Made by a program: the position numbers and the translations under genes. 64,000 nucleotides of DNA from Neptuniibacter sp. 1_MG-2023. Its GTDB lineage: Bacteria > Pseudomonadota > Gammaproteobacteria > Pseudomonadales > Balneatricaceae. Location of the stretch: contig NZ_JAUOQR010000005.1 of the NCBI RefSeq assembly GCF_030547185.1, positions 1-64,000 of the forward strand, read 5' to 3'. The notes under the pieces were generated by a model. It did no database searches, was not told the origin of the DNA, and saw nothing but the letters and a program-made list of their open reading frames with translations. Below are positions 53,901-62,729 of this stretch, one piece after another (position 1 is the stretch's first letter; every line of letters begins with the position of its first letter).

Positions 53901-54290
53901 GGTGTAAGATACAGAGCTTGGCAACCACCTTCTGCATTACATCCGACGATTGGTGTTCATGCGCCCCTTACCTTTGACTTAATTGATACATGGAATGGCC
54001 ACAGCATTGGCGGTTGCGTCTATCATGTAAGCCACCAAGGGGGAAGAAGCTATGATACCTACCCTGTTAACGGTCACGAAGCTGAATCTCGTCGTGTAAA
54101 TCGCTACGATGAATTTGGTCATACACCGGGTAGCATAACAGGAACCACAGGTGCTCAAGTCGTACGAGAGTTTGGTCCTGATCACTCCAAACCAAAACCT
54201 GCACCTATAGGAGATGAAAATTTCACTAAAGAATATCCATATACACTTGATTTAAGGTGTGTAGATTCAGGACGTTACTCACCAACCTAA
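50931..54290 (+). CDS. transglutaminase / DUF2126 fusion protein
   Basis: 1119 residues. N-terminal transglutaminase (about 1-300) with complete triad C180 (KGSCRD), H229 (LHAWCE), D245 (GLDPTSG), followed by the large DUF2126 region (about 320-1100; MGGEPTFVSVDDMESPQWNTEA, LDGRHTGTGGGNHITIGG, HRAEFCIDKLY, GRQGILEFRGFEMPPHSRM), which resembles a ligase-type nucleotide-binding fold (glutamine-synthetase/GCS-like). Usual partner of the ATP-grasp/alpha-E/transglutaminase operon, here 33 kb away. Product unknown. Confidence 0.9.
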   Translation: MAIRVALNHKTKYKFDRRVNLFPHVLRLRPAPHSRTHIHGYSLKVEPEGHFLNWQQDPFGNYQARLVFPEKADEFSIEVEVIADMTVINPFDFFVEEYAEKFPFKYDKQLKKELKPYRECTEESPLLDEWVTKISLEPTPINDFLVALNQSLEKEIDYGIRMEPGVQTCEETLTKKKGSCRDTAWLMVQVLRKIGLAARFTSGYLVQLKPDVKPLDGPAGAEEDFTDLHAWCEVYIPGAGWIGLDPTSGLFAGEGHIPLACTPDPISAAPVTGATSKCEVEFEFENSVTRIVEDPRVTKPYSDEQWQDIMQLGHAVDEQLNEQDVRLTMGGEPTFVSVDDMESPQWNTEALGDDKLSLAKSLLLRLREEYAPGGLLHYGQGKWYPGEEIPRWALGCFWREDGEPLWHDPSLLARVDKDYGHDLETAERFFEQLCSNLKLQDQFMQPAYEDAIYYLWKEQNLPNNIDPVKGDFDGDLERKRIAQLMQRGLSKATGFILPLEWDYFNSGWRSSLWPMRRDQIVLIPGDSPLGFRLPLDSLPDQAETEQKVQPEADPFELVRPLPTRDGQADIIEQVAPPRPTHLSKTSQTEVIRTALCIEPRNGKLYLFMPPVSYLEHYILLISSIEKTAEELGIPVVLEGYEPPKDHRLKKLLVTPDPGVIEVNIHPAYSWEELVDNTTRLYQAAHECRLGTEKFMLDGRHTGTGGGNHITIGGNTPADSPLLRRPDLLRSIVTYWQHHPGLSYVFSGMFIGPTSQAPRVDEARDEMLYELEIAFNQMPEGIIDQPWLVDRILRNLLVDMTGNTHRAEFCIDKLYAPGTASGRQGILEFRGFEMPPHSRMALVQALLIRSLIARFWDEPYHKPLARWGTGLHDKFMLPHFAWSDLKDVVNDLQAHGLPFQLDWLAPFEEFRYPHYGRVQIDNVALELRWAIEPWHVLGEEISSFGTSRYVDSSVERLQVKLTGLDESRYVLTCNGHRVPLHNTGRNGEYVAGVRYRAWQPPSALHPTIGVHAPLTFDLIDTWNGHSIGGCVYHVSHQGGRSYDTYPVNGHEAESRRVNRYDEFGHTPGSITGTTGAQVVREFGPDHSKPKPAPIGDENFTKEYPYTLDLRCVDSGRYSPT

Positions 54291-54363
54291 CGGCGGTAGT
54301 AAGGTTTAGCATACAGTAACCACACCTCACTTGAGGTGTGGTTAGCTGATACATCCTACATAT

Positions 54364-55398
54364 TTAAGTGCGTACACTAAAAAGCCAAATAGCCACAAGA
54401 ATAGCTAGAAATATAGTTTCAGAAACCATCAACACAATCGGCTTCCAACCCATTAAGGAAAGCTCTTTAAAGGATGCTTTCATGCCTAGGCCCACCATCG
54501 CGATAATTAAGCACCAACGTGATAACTCAGTCATACCCTCTAAAACCAAAGAAGGTATGTAACCTGCACTATTGATCACTACAATAACCATAAACGCGAT
54601 CAAAAAACCGGGTAATGGAAGAGATGAACCACCCTCTTTCTTCGCAACTCCGCTCCGAGCAAACATCAATGAAATAACAATAACCACTGGAACAAGCAGA
54701 GCAACACGCAGTAACTTAGTAAAGGTCGCTACATCACCAACATCGTCAGACATCATATAACCAGCCCCCACCACTTGCGCAACATCATGGATAGTCGCAC
54801 CGAGGAAAATACCACTTTCATCGGTTGTAAACCCAAGCTGAGTTACCAGTAATGGATAAGCGATCATCGTAATCGTACTTAAAGCGGTTACACAAATAAC
54901 AGTAAAAATCAGATTACGCTCTGATTCTTCATCATCAGGCAACACAGCAGATACAGCCAATGCTGCGGATGCACCACAGATCCCCACAGAAGCACCCGAT
55001 AAAATACTTTGAGACTTACCTAATTTGAGCCAACGACCACACACAACAGCAAAAAGAATCGTTGAAGGCACACCCACTAAAACAATGGCAATGGGCGTTA
55101 AACCTAGCCCTAACAGTTCTTCAAAGGTAATCCTTGCACCTAACAGAGCAATACCGAATCTTAATACTGACTTGGCTGAAAACTGAATACCCGATACACA
55201 ACGCCCTTCCAATGATAGGTAGTTCAAGGACATACCAATCAACAGCGCGTAAAGAATAGTTGGGCCGCCATAGTGTTCAGATACAAAAGTAGCAGCCATT
55301 CCTATAACCATACAAAGCAAAAAACCGGGAATCATTTGGCTAAATCCAGCCATTCGACCTCCATTAAAAAAAGGCACTTTTTTTCCGATGTGGGACAT
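54364..55398 (-). CDS. YeiH-family (UPF0324) predicted anion exporter
   Basis: 344 residues, about ten membrane segments: FSQMIPGFLLCMVIGMAATFV, SAKSVLRFGIALLGARITFEELL, GASVGICGASAALAVSAVLP and GATIHDVAQVVGAGYMMSDD are typical of the family, some members of which export sulfite-derived or organosulfonate products. Substrate unknown here. I use ATG 55398 (GGAG six bases upstream), not the longer frame. Confidence 0.85.
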   Translation of the reverse strand: MSHIGKKVPFFNGGRMAGFSQMIPGFLLCMVIGMAATFVSEHYGGPTILYALLIGMSLNYLSLEGRCVSGIQFSAKSVLRFGIALLGARITFEELLGLGLTPIAIVLVGVPSTILFAVVCGRWLKLGKSQSILSGASVGICGASAALAVSAVLPDDEESERNLIFTVICVTALSTITMIAYPLLVTQLGFTTDESGIFLGATIHDVAQVVGAGYMMSDDVGDVATFTKLLRVALLVPVVIVISLMFARSGVAKKEGGSSLPLPGFLIAFMVIVVINSAGYIPSLVLEGMTELSRWCLIIAMVGLGMKASFKELSLMGWKPIVLMVSETIFLAILVAIWLFSVRT

Positions 55399-55765
55399 CA
55401 TACTCTCCAACATATATACAAGATCACGGGATAACGACCTCCCCTCCCACGAAGCATTCGCGAAAGCCATAAGATCACTACAGACTAGCCATTAAGACCC
55501 CATCACATAGATCCGCCTCAGCTTAAACAAGAGTGAACGTCAAGTGAAGGTGATGGAGAAGATTTATAACAAAAAAATCTATGATTAATACAATTCGTTA
55601 TTACCAAATAGATACAACGTCCAAGAGAAACTAAATAGAGATTCCAACGTTATATACCTAACAGTGACTATATAATTCAGTGAAAAATAGATCGAATCTG
55701 AGGTAATCGTTCCTCTTTTCTGGTTTAATTAATCGTTGCGATAGTCTTCTTAAAGGTAAGAAATA
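55399..55765. other. intergenic region between divergent yeiH-like and DUF3127 genes
   Basis: 367 AT-rich bases. A TATAAT hexamer at 55671-55676 could be the -10 of the DUF3127 gene, but its -35 is poor. No repeats or RNA structure stand out. Confidence 0.4.
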
Positions 55766-56122
55766 ATGGCTTACGAGCTATCAGGTAAAGTTAAATTAAT
55801 TCAAGATCCTCAAACATTTAACAGCGGTTTTACTAAGCGCGAAATGGTCGTCATCGTTGAAGATGGCAAGTACCCGCAGGAGATTAATCTTGAATTTGTT
55901 CAAGACAAGGTGAGCTTACTCGACAACCTCCAAGTGGGTCAGGATGTCACAGTTACTTTTGATATTCGTGGCCGGGAATATAACGGCCGTTACTTCAACA
56001 ATCTCCAAGCCTGGAAAGTTGAAACAGGCTCCTCTATTGATAGCCATATGAATCAAGAACAGCCTCCACTGGACAACTATGCGCCAGAAGCAGCATCCTT
56101 CGATGATGATATTCCGTTCTAA
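55766..56122 (+). CDS. DUF3127 OB-fold protein with SSB-like tail
   Basis: 118 residues. OB-fold-like core (about 1-85; ELSGKVKLIQDPQTFNSGFTKREMVVIVED, INLEFVQDKVSLLDNLQVGQDVTVTFDIRGREYNGRYFNNLQAWKV region) followed by a disordered linker and a C-terminal FDDDIPF. That ending matches the acidic tip by which single-stranded DNA-binding protein SSB recruits repair and replication proteins. Suggests an SSB-like or SSB-mimicking role, unproven. Single gene. Confidence 0.85.
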   Translation: MAYELSGKVKLIQDPQTFNSGFTKREMVVIVEDGKYPQEINLEFVQDKVSLLDNLQVGQDVTVTFDIRGREYNGRYFNNLQAWKVETGSSIDSHMNQEQPPLDNYAPEAASFDDDIPF

Positions 56123-56229
56123 AAAACACAAGCGACCAACAAACCGAGTTCTCTATTTACACCTATATCCCCCACTTCTGCTTGGTTGTGGGGAGGCCCC
56201 CCTCTAAATAAAATGGGGTATAAACAAAA

Positions 56230-56251
56230 AAACCAGCAGTTACGCTGGTTT
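56230..56251 (-). terminator. terminator after the Sel1-repeat gene
   Basis: Stem AAACCAGC (56230-56237) / GCTGGTTT (56244-56251); on the minus strand it is followed by a T-run (TTTTTTG). Confidence 0.82.
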
Positions 56252-56311
56252 CTATAGGCTATTTAGTGTTTACAAACAGGTAAATAGTCACTCACATGCA
56301 ACGGAATTAAC

Positions 56312-57367
56312 TCAATGGCTGTGAGGCTTTAAATCATAATGCTTGTGCGGGTTATCATGGTTAGAATCAAACCATTCCAATGCATTCTTATGCGCTGTAT
56401 CAACCTGTTTTTCCGTTAAGTGATGCGCCACAATCGAGCGCATATAATGTGCATCTGAATGTCCATTAGCTGCGGCCAAATCAAACCATTTATAAGCTTC
56501 CATCACCTCTTTTTTCACACCTAGCCCATAATAATATTGATGGCCTAAATAATACTGTGCATTCCTATCCCAACCATTTGCCGATTTATGGAACATAGCT
56601 AACGCCGCCTTATAGTCGGGTTGCCCATCAATACCAATAAAATCTAGCATAGCTATCGCGTATTGCGCTTCAGCATGTCCAGCGTTCGCTGCTTTTTTAT
56701 ACCACTGCTTTGCCACAATAGGGTTTGCTTTTTCACCCCGTCCATTCAGATATAAGTTGCCTAAATAAAACTGCGCATTAACATGCCCCTTTTCAGCGAC
56801 ATGCAGAAGCCATTTTTTCGCTTTTTGATAATCCTTTTCTACACCTTCACCCGATGAAAAAATAATACCCAAGTTGTAAGCCGCTTGCATGTTATCTTTC
56901 TCAGCTGCTCGCTCAAACCAATAGGCCGCTTTACTAATATCTTTCGTCACGCCCTGCCCATTCACATACAGGGTTGCTAAACTCACCTGGGATTCTATAT
57001 GTCCTGCATTGGCGGCTTGCGAAAACCACTTAAACGCTAACGTCAGATCTTGTTTAGCACCTGCCCCCATGTAAAAGATATAACCTAAATTATGAGCGGC
57101 CTCTACATGACCTGCCTCTGCGGCAGTATTAAACAATTTAATCGCTTTAGCGGGATTAGCAACACCCAATCTCCCTGAATAATAGATCGCTCCTAAATTA
57201 TACTGAGCATCACTATTACCTTTTTCAGCGAGCGGCTCTAATAACTCAACAGCCGTTTTAAAGTCACCCTCTGAAGCTTTCTTGATCCCATTTTCAAGCG
57301 GCGACGCTAAAGCGACAGCGCTGTTCATACTGACGATCAGCGTTAATAAAAGTGTTACCCATCGCAT
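56312..57367 (-). CDS. secreted Sel1-like repeat protein
   Basis: 351 residues. Signal peptide (1-21, cut near ALAS) and about eight Sel1/TPR-like repeats between 35 and 320 with the recurring pattern A..LG.(I/L)Y..G.GV..D..KA..W...AA..GH. The C-terminus is His-rich (NPHKHYDLKPHSH). Such periplasmic scaffolds bind partner proteins; the target is unknown. AGGT before the ATG. Confidence 0.87.
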   Translation of the reverse strand: MRWVTLLLTLIVSMNSAVALASPLENGIKKASEGDFKTAVELLEPLAEKGNSDAQYNLGAIYYSGRLGVANPAKAIKLFNTAAEAGHVEAAHNLGYIFYMGAGAKQDLTLAFKWFSQAANAGHIESQVSLATLYVNGQGVTKDISKAAYWFERAAEKDNMQAAYNLGIIFSSGEGVEKDYQKAKKWLLHVAEKGHVNAQFYLGNLYLNGRGEKANPIVAKQWYKKAANAGHAEAQYAIAMLDFIGIDGQPDYKAALAMFHKSANGWDRNAQYYLGHQYYYGLGVKKEVMEAYKWFDLAAANGHSDAHYMRSIVAHHLTEKQVDTAHKNALEWFDSNHDNPHKHYDLKPHSH

Positions 57368-57414
57368 CTCGATTACCTATTCTGCATTGATGTAATATAA
57401 TATTTTCCATTAAA

Positions 57415-57437
57415 AAGCCCGGTACTTAACCGGGCTT
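57415..57437 (-). terminator. terminator after the autotransporter gene
   Basis: Stem AAGCCCGGT (57415-57423) / ACCGGGCTT (57429-57437), 5-nt loop, followed by TTTTT on the minus strand. Confidence 0.85.
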
Positions 57438-57459
57438 AGTACGGCTTAAGTACGCGTTA

Positions 57460-59097
57460 TCAGAACCGCCAATTACCAACAATTTGGCCTTGATAACTCT
57501 CATACTCATCTGCTAGCTCAGTATCAAGCAACAATGAAAGCGTAAAATTATCCGAGCGCTGTATATCAAGTCCAAAGCCAATACTATAAACATTACGATG
57601 AATATCTTGGCCTTCAGATATAAAGTTACCACCGCCGCCAATGAATGATGTCACTGTATTAGTACCACTATTATTTAACGCGTGACGTAAACCAAACTGA
57701 ACAGAGGGGGTTACTTCAGCCCCGCTCGTTAGCACTAAGTCTTTACTGATTTTAGCACCTAACAATAACCAGCCCCGATCTACATCCTGTTCTGCAACGT
57801 TCAAGGACATCACACCGGCCCCTGTCTCTGTATAACCATCTAGGGTCATGTAAGAGTATTCAAGACCCGCATAAGGGGTAATAGTCATGCCAGACCCTTG
57901 CTGAAAAGGCATTCCAGCGGTCACACGCAAAGCGTACATATCACCGGAAAAGTCACCACTCGCGATGCCTGACACACCCGTATCACGTTGTGTTTCGTAA
58001 TCCTGATAGGCATACGCTAGCATTGACTCTAGGTACCACTTACCAAAATCACGTGAAGCATAAGCCGTAAATTGCCACGTTTCTATATCTGAGCCATCAC
58101 CGTCTCGGTAATCGCCAAGTTCCACGTCCGTATTGGCATAGGTAAATGCCCCCCCTAAAACCCAATCATTTTCCAATAAGGTATCACCACCCGCAGCAAT
58201 ACCATGGATATCACTTCCGTAACCCGCATAGCCATCGTTACTACCTTGGTGCGCAGACGCACCAAATGCTTTTAGCCACATTGATTGACGGTACTGCTCA
58301 TCACCTGCTGACAAACCGGTTTCGGCATCATAATTTAGTGCAGTTGTTGAAAAGTTTTGAGAACGAAGGGTGTTTAACCTAACCTGCACAGTATCCAGTG
58401 CACCCGTGATTGTTTGGGTAGCCGCTTGCGATAAGGCAGCTCCGGTTTCTGGAGACACTTTTTGTACTGCCGCTTGTCTATCATCATCAGACAACGCTGC
58501 CATATCAGCAATGATCGTCGCCATTTCACCGGTCACATTACCATTTAGCTGGTCTAACATCTCCCCCGTACCCGTTGTATTACCGGTTGATACCGGCTCA
58601 AAGACCCCTGTTGATCCAACAACTACAACCTGTGATTGGTCAATCAAACCAGCACCGGTTCCATTAAAGGTCTGGCCTTCGAGGTAAATACGGTAACCTT
58701 CTAAGGTAAAATCACCCTGCACAGCGGCAAAAGACCACTCTTGATCGGCAGGAAAGGTTCCACCAAGATCAAGTGCATCTAAGGTCGGATCATTAACGTT
58801 GAGGTTCGACAGATCTTGAGTCGTTCCTGCTAGCGGGTCATCATATGAAAAGGTTTGGGTATAAGTACCTATAGTGATGGTCATCACATCACCGGCATCC
58901 CAGTCCCCACCAAAAAAGACAGTGACTAATCCATCAGTGCCGCCACCTTCGTAGGTTTTCTGTGTAATAGTTATTCCGGTACCAGTGGTAAGATTAATAG
59001 GCGTATTAATAACATTCTGTGTAAACAGATGCCCCGCATTAGCCTGCATACTTCCCAGCAACACGATCAGTGTCAAAAAACGTCTAATGAGAGACAT
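57460..59097 (-). CDS. autotransporter-type outer-membrane protein
   Basis: 545 residues. Signal peptide 1-21 (ending ANA), a short passenger rich in beta structure and Gly/Thr (22-250; FFGGDWDAGDVMTITIG), a helical linker (about 195-250) and a C-terminal autotransporter beta barrel (about 265-545) ending in the required aromatic residue (NWRF). Small passenger for this class. Function, probably a surface or adhesive protein, cannot be assigned. Confidence 0.87.
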   Translation of the reverse strand: MSLIRRFLTLIVLLGSMQANAGHLFTQNVINTPINLTTGTGITITQKTYEGGGTDGLVTVFFGGDWDAGDVMTITIGTYTQTFSYDDPLAGTTQDLSNLNVNDPTLDALDLGGTFPADQEWSFAAVQGDFTLEGYRIYLEGQTFNGTGAGLIDQSQVVVVGSTGVFEPVSTGNTTGTGEMLDQLNGNVTGEMATIIADMAALSDDDRQAAVQKVSPETGAALSQAATQTITGALDTVQVRLNTLRSQNFSTTALNYDAETGLSAGDEQYRQSMWLKAFGASAHQGSNDGYAGYGSDIHGIAAGGDTLLENDWVLGGAFTYANTDVELGDYRDGDGSDIETWQFTAYASRDFGKWYLESMLAYAYQDYETQRDTGVSGIASGDFSGDMYALRVTAGMPFQQGSGMTITPYAGLEYSYMTLDGYTETGAGVMSLNVAEQDVDRGWLLLGAKISKDLVLTSGAEVTPSVQFGLRHALNNSGTNTVTSFIGGGGNFISEGQDIHRNVYSIGFGLDIQRSDNFTLSLLLDTELADEYESYQGQIVGNWRF

Positions 59098-59430
59098 ATA
59101 GTTCCTATTAAAAACTTGAAGAGACTCATCAGTATAGCCACTGTTGATTCAACAGCAAGGATTTATATTCAAACAGGATAATAAACAGGAAATTAAGGTA
59201 CAATGTTTAAAAAAAGGTTAATTAATAGGCAATTAATTAAGATTAACTTAACCTGAATACCCCATATTTACTTGATATTTATAAAAGCCCACATAAAAAA
59301 CAAACAGACTTAATACTATTTTTTTGTTTTAAAAATAAAAAACCATTAAACAGGAAAAGCCTTATTATCGACCACTAACAGAGCGCTTACACCTTCACAA
59401 ATACCCCTTCTCTCTCTTAAAAATGATCAC
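59098..59430. other. AT-rich intergenic region before the autotransporter
   Basis: 333 bases, strongly AT-rich. The segment 59215-59255 holds inverted TTAATTAA/GGTTAA repeats that could pair. The autotransporter promoter must be here (minus strand); no convincing sites or genes are seen. Confidence 0.45.
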
Positions 59431-61095
59431 CTAACCTGATTTATTTATAATATGCTTCGCCGCTCGTATGGCTAATGCTTGAATAGTAAGGCTCGGCGAT
59501 TCCCCCCCACCGGAGCTAGGGAACACACTTGCATCAACAAGATAAAGATTAGCCCAGCGGTGACTCTGGCAAAAACGGTTAACCACCGAGCGTCCTCTAT
59601 CATTACCCATTCGACATGTCCCAAAAACGTGAGTCGAACTGAATATATCGTAGGAGCTAAACTCCTCAAAAATCTCACCTCCACCCGCTGCACGAAGGAC
59701 CTCTCTACATTTGTCTGACATAAACGCGATGCGATTAATGGCTTCCTCGTCTAGGTAACTACTAATAACTGGTAACGGCATTCCCGACTCATCTTTATCT
59801 ATGGATAAGCTTACAAAAGATTTTTCATGGGGGAGGCTTTCACAAATACCCGACACCGACAAAACAGAGCCAAATAAGGCTCTCATTTTCTTTTTATGAT
59901 CAAGCCCCCAACCGTCTACTACGCGTGTTGCATACGCGCGCGGGCCAAGCAAGTCAGACTCAGCAACCGATGTGCTAAATCGACATCCACCAATCACACC
60001 GGGGATAGCATCAGGGTCATTAAAATCCCAACAGATAGCGTCAACCGCGGTCCCTTTATAGCTACCCAGCGCTTGTGGATAAAAACAGCTACTCGTCCAA
60101 AGAAGCGTCTCCATAAAGTTTTTTCCGACTTGCCCAGACTCATTACATAACCCATCGGGCGATTGAGCACTCTTTGACGCAAGTAACAAACGTGGTGTCT
60201 CAATTGCACCGCCAGCAACCACTAATAAATCACACCGGAGGTGCATCTCTTTCCCTTCGTGTACCAACTGAACACCCGTGACTTTATCCTTATCTCCCGT
60301 TTCAATTCTTTTGACCGATACATTGGGCACAACCGTACAAAACCCGGTCGCTACAGCGTGTTTAATATAGGTAAGGTCAACAGTGCCTTTGTCCATCCGT
60401 GAACAACCTTTCAAACAACAACCACAATAATTACATGAAGGACGCCCATCCGTTGGTGTCGACAAAATCGCTAATGAATTATGTTCTAGATTAAGACCTA
60501 ATTGATTAAAACCTCGACTCAAAATCTGGCTATGTGCACACAGCGGGTGGGCTTTTTGCGGAAATGGCGTACTGCGCCAACGCGATCGAGGTGGGTGAGC
60601 AGAATTCCCGGCAACCCCCATCATCTCTTCAGCCTGCGCATAAAAGGGTTCCAGCTCCTCATAGGTCAAAGGCCAATCAGCTGCCACACCAAACCGGCTA
60701 TGCATTTTCATGGCATGTGGATTCATTCGATGGGCTTCAGCACTATAATGCAGCGAACTCCCCCCTATCCCTTGAACACGATGATAACCAAAGGATATGC
60801 GTTCATTACTGGTATTTAACAGTCCACGAAGGTGATTCCACGATCTCAGCCCTTTATACTGTTTTTTTAATGGTTGATGGGAGGCAAACTGAACAGCAGG
60901 GCTTTTATATTTAGCGGGAAAGCTATCCTCCCAGTGCTGAGTTGTTAATTTAAAATCCACCTCAGGCGCATAAGCAGGCCCAGCATCTAAAACTAAAACC
61001 TTTATATTTTCCTGTGCCAACGCCCAAGCCATCGCACCACCGCCAGCACCGGCCCCTACAATGACGACATCATAATCTTCGTGTAAAAAGCCCAT
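59431..61095 (-). CDS. GMC oxidoreductase with iron-sulfur-type Cys cluster
   Basis: 554 residues, FAD-dependent GMC family dehydrogenase: FAD motif VVIVGAGAGGGAMAWALA (about 10-27), QGIGGSSLHYSAEAHRM, the Cys cluster CNYCGCCLKGC (about 221-231) as in FAD glucose/gluconate dehydrogenases that bind a [3Fe-4S] centre, and the C-terminal THVFGTCRMGND..VDASVFPSSGGGESP. Exported together with the Tat-bearing small subunit encoded just upstream. Sugar or alcohol substrate unknown. Confidence 0.9.
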   Translation of the reverse strand: MGFLHEDYDVVIVGAGAGGGAMAWALAQENIKVLVLDAGPAYAPEVDFKLTTQHWEDSFPAKYKSPAVQFASHQPLKKQYKGLRSWNHLRGLLNTSNERISFGYHRVQGIGGSSLHYSAEAHRMNPHAMKMHSRFGVAADWPLTYEELEPFYAQAEEMMGVAGNSAHPPRSRWRSTPFPQKAHPLCAHSQILSRGFNQLGLNLEHNSLAILSTPTDGRPSCNYCGCCLKGCSRMDKGTVDLTYIKHAVATGFCTVVPNVSVKRIETGDKDKVTGVQLVHEGKEMHLRCDLLVVAGGAIETPRLLLASKSAQSPDGLCNESGQVGKNFMETLLWTSSCFYPQALGSYKGTAVDAICWDFNDPDAIPGVIGGCRFSTSVAESDLLGPRAYATRVVDGWGLDHKKKMRALFGSVLSVSGICESLPHEKSFVSLSIDKDESGMPLPVISSYLDEEAINRIAFMSDKCREVLRAAGGGEIFEEFSSYDIFSSTHVFGTCRMGNDRGRSVVNRFCQSHRWANLYLVDASVFPSSGGGESPSLTIQALAIRAAKHIINKSG

Positions 61096-61589
61096 TAGCC
61101 GATCTCTTGAAAATCAGGATAACCATAGGGCTGAGGAGGCGACTCGATCATGCCCTTCCAGCTTTCCGGTTGAGTGTAGTAAATAAATAGTGCATCATTT
61201 TTAATTCGACTAAAAAATAGCTGAACAATACTCGGCGCATCTTGTGTTGAAGCAAGATAGGTCACCCGCTCCTTCTCCCTAGCTCCAAGCGCCGCATAAG
61301 GCTTCATAAAATAAGTCTCAGATTGCAGGTCCAACCACGCTAGCCCTTGCTCCAATAAAACAATGTAGTTCTCAATTCGATAGGCATGCGATATGATTTT
61401 TTTATGGATATTTAGCTCACTCGCAGAGGGTGTCTCATCTTTAGGTATAAGAACATCAAGAAAAGCAGACAATGTTTCGCTATTCACCCCCACTTTATCT
61501 AATGAGGCTGAAGCCGTTCTAATTTGAAACACTAAAGGTGCGATCACTGCCGCTTCACACAAAAGCCCTAAGAACCTTCGCCTATACAT
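61095..61589 (-). CDS. gluconate 2-dehydrogenase subunit 3-like Tat protein
   Basis: 164 residues. Twin-arginine signal (RRRFLGL at 3-9, hydrophobic part to about 26) and the GDH subunit 3 domain (LSAFLDVLIPKDETPSA, HAYRIENYIVLLEQGLAWLD, YYTQPESWKG). Acts as a hitch-hiker chaperone to carry the folded GMC subunit through Tat. Its stop overlaps the GMC start. No cytochrome c subunit is adjacent. Confidence 0.85.
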   Translation of the reverse strand: MYRRRFLGLLCEAAVIAPLVFQIRTASASLDKVGVNSETLSAFLDVLIPKDETPSASELNIHKKIISHAYRIENYIVLLEQGLAWLDLQSETYFMKPYAALGAREKERVTYLASTQDAPSIVQLFFSRIKNDALFIYYTQPESWKGMIESPPQPYGYPDFQEIG

Positions 61590-61666
61590 AGCTCACTCTT
61601 GTAAAATTAATTTAAGAAGGGGAACATCCATGTAGGGAAGCCACCCTAAAAAGGACGCGTTAGCCA

Positions 61667-62503
61667 ATGCAATACACTTCAGCCTTAATAAAGTTAACCC
61701 TTATCCTAACACTGACGTTAACAGCCTGCTCCTACAATACCTATCCAACAGCAGAAACGTTAGCCGCCACTAAACACTGGGTGGCAGTAGATATAACAAC
61801 ATCACAATTCACGCTTCGGAGCTATCAACCCGCCGACAAAGTAAAATCTGACCTGTTAACCATCTATATAGAAGGTGATGGTTTCGCTTGGTCATCCCGA
61901 ACAAAACCCTCATCAGATCCGACACCTAAAAATCCAGTTGCGCTGAAGCTTGCACTTGCCGCACATGAAAATGATAGCCTTTACCTAGCGAGACCCTGTC
62001 AATATATCCCAACACAACCTCATTGCAATAACCGCTACTGGACCTCAGCAAGGTACGCTGAAGAGGTTATTCAAGCCATGAATCAAGCCATAGATAAAGC
62101 GGTCCAAGACACTGAAGCCAAACACATAAACCTCATTGGGTTTTCAGGAGGTGGAACGGTGGCGACACTGATCGCACTCAGAAGGAATGATATCAACAAA
62201 GTCATTACCCTTTCAGCAAACCTCGACCATACAGAGTGGTCCCATTACCATCATGTCTCACCGCTAGCAGACTCTCTGAATCCAGCCCATTACATCAATC
62301 AGCTTTCACAGATCGAGCAACATCACTTTGTCGGTGCCAAGGATAAAAATACGCCGCCAATTTTATTACAAAAATTTCACGACAAGTTTCGCCATTTAAA
62401 ACATAAGGTTTCTATCTATGTCATCGATGGCGTTACACATAACTGCTGTTGGGAACAGCAATGGGTACAACGACTAAAAGGAATAAAAGCGACCGCCCCC
62501 TGA
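61667..62503 (+). CDS. alpha/beta-hydrolase lipoprotein
   Basis: 278 residues. Lipoprotein signal with lipobox LTAC (Cys21). Alpha/beta hydrolase fold: nucleophile Ser in GFSGGG (about 160-165), an acidic residue in VGAKDKNTPP and His in DGVTHNCCWEQ. An N-terminal disordered linker follows the anchor. Substrate unknown. Divergent from the GDH subunit gene. Confidence 0.82.
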   Translation: MQYTSALIKLTLILTLTLTACSYNTYPTAETLAATKHWVAVDITTSQFTLRSYQPADKVKSDLLTIYIEGDGFAWSSRTKPSSDPTPKNPVALKLALAAHENDSLYLARPCQYIPTQPHCNNRYWTSARYAEEVIQAMNQAIDKAVQDTEAKHINLIGFSGGGTVATLIALRRNDINKVITLSANLDHTEWSHYHHVSPLADSLNPAHYINQLSQIEQHHFVGAKDKNTPPILLQKFHDKFRHLKHKVSIYVIDGVTHNCCWEQQWVQRLKGIKATAP

Positions 62504-62729
62504 CGCTCTTTATCAGAGTGATAGCGTGTTTGTGCTTGAGATAAATGGAAGTAAAGCCGCCCTGACAGCGACTATCTTAGAGTAATAGCATCCATCTGAT
62601 AGGGTCGTAAAACACACTAACCAACACCCCAACGTTTAACTGAAGATGGCCCTTCATATTGATGAATAGGGGGCGTTATTAAAATCGTAACGGGACTCAT
62701 CCGCCGACCGTTCCTTAGGTACTACCTAT

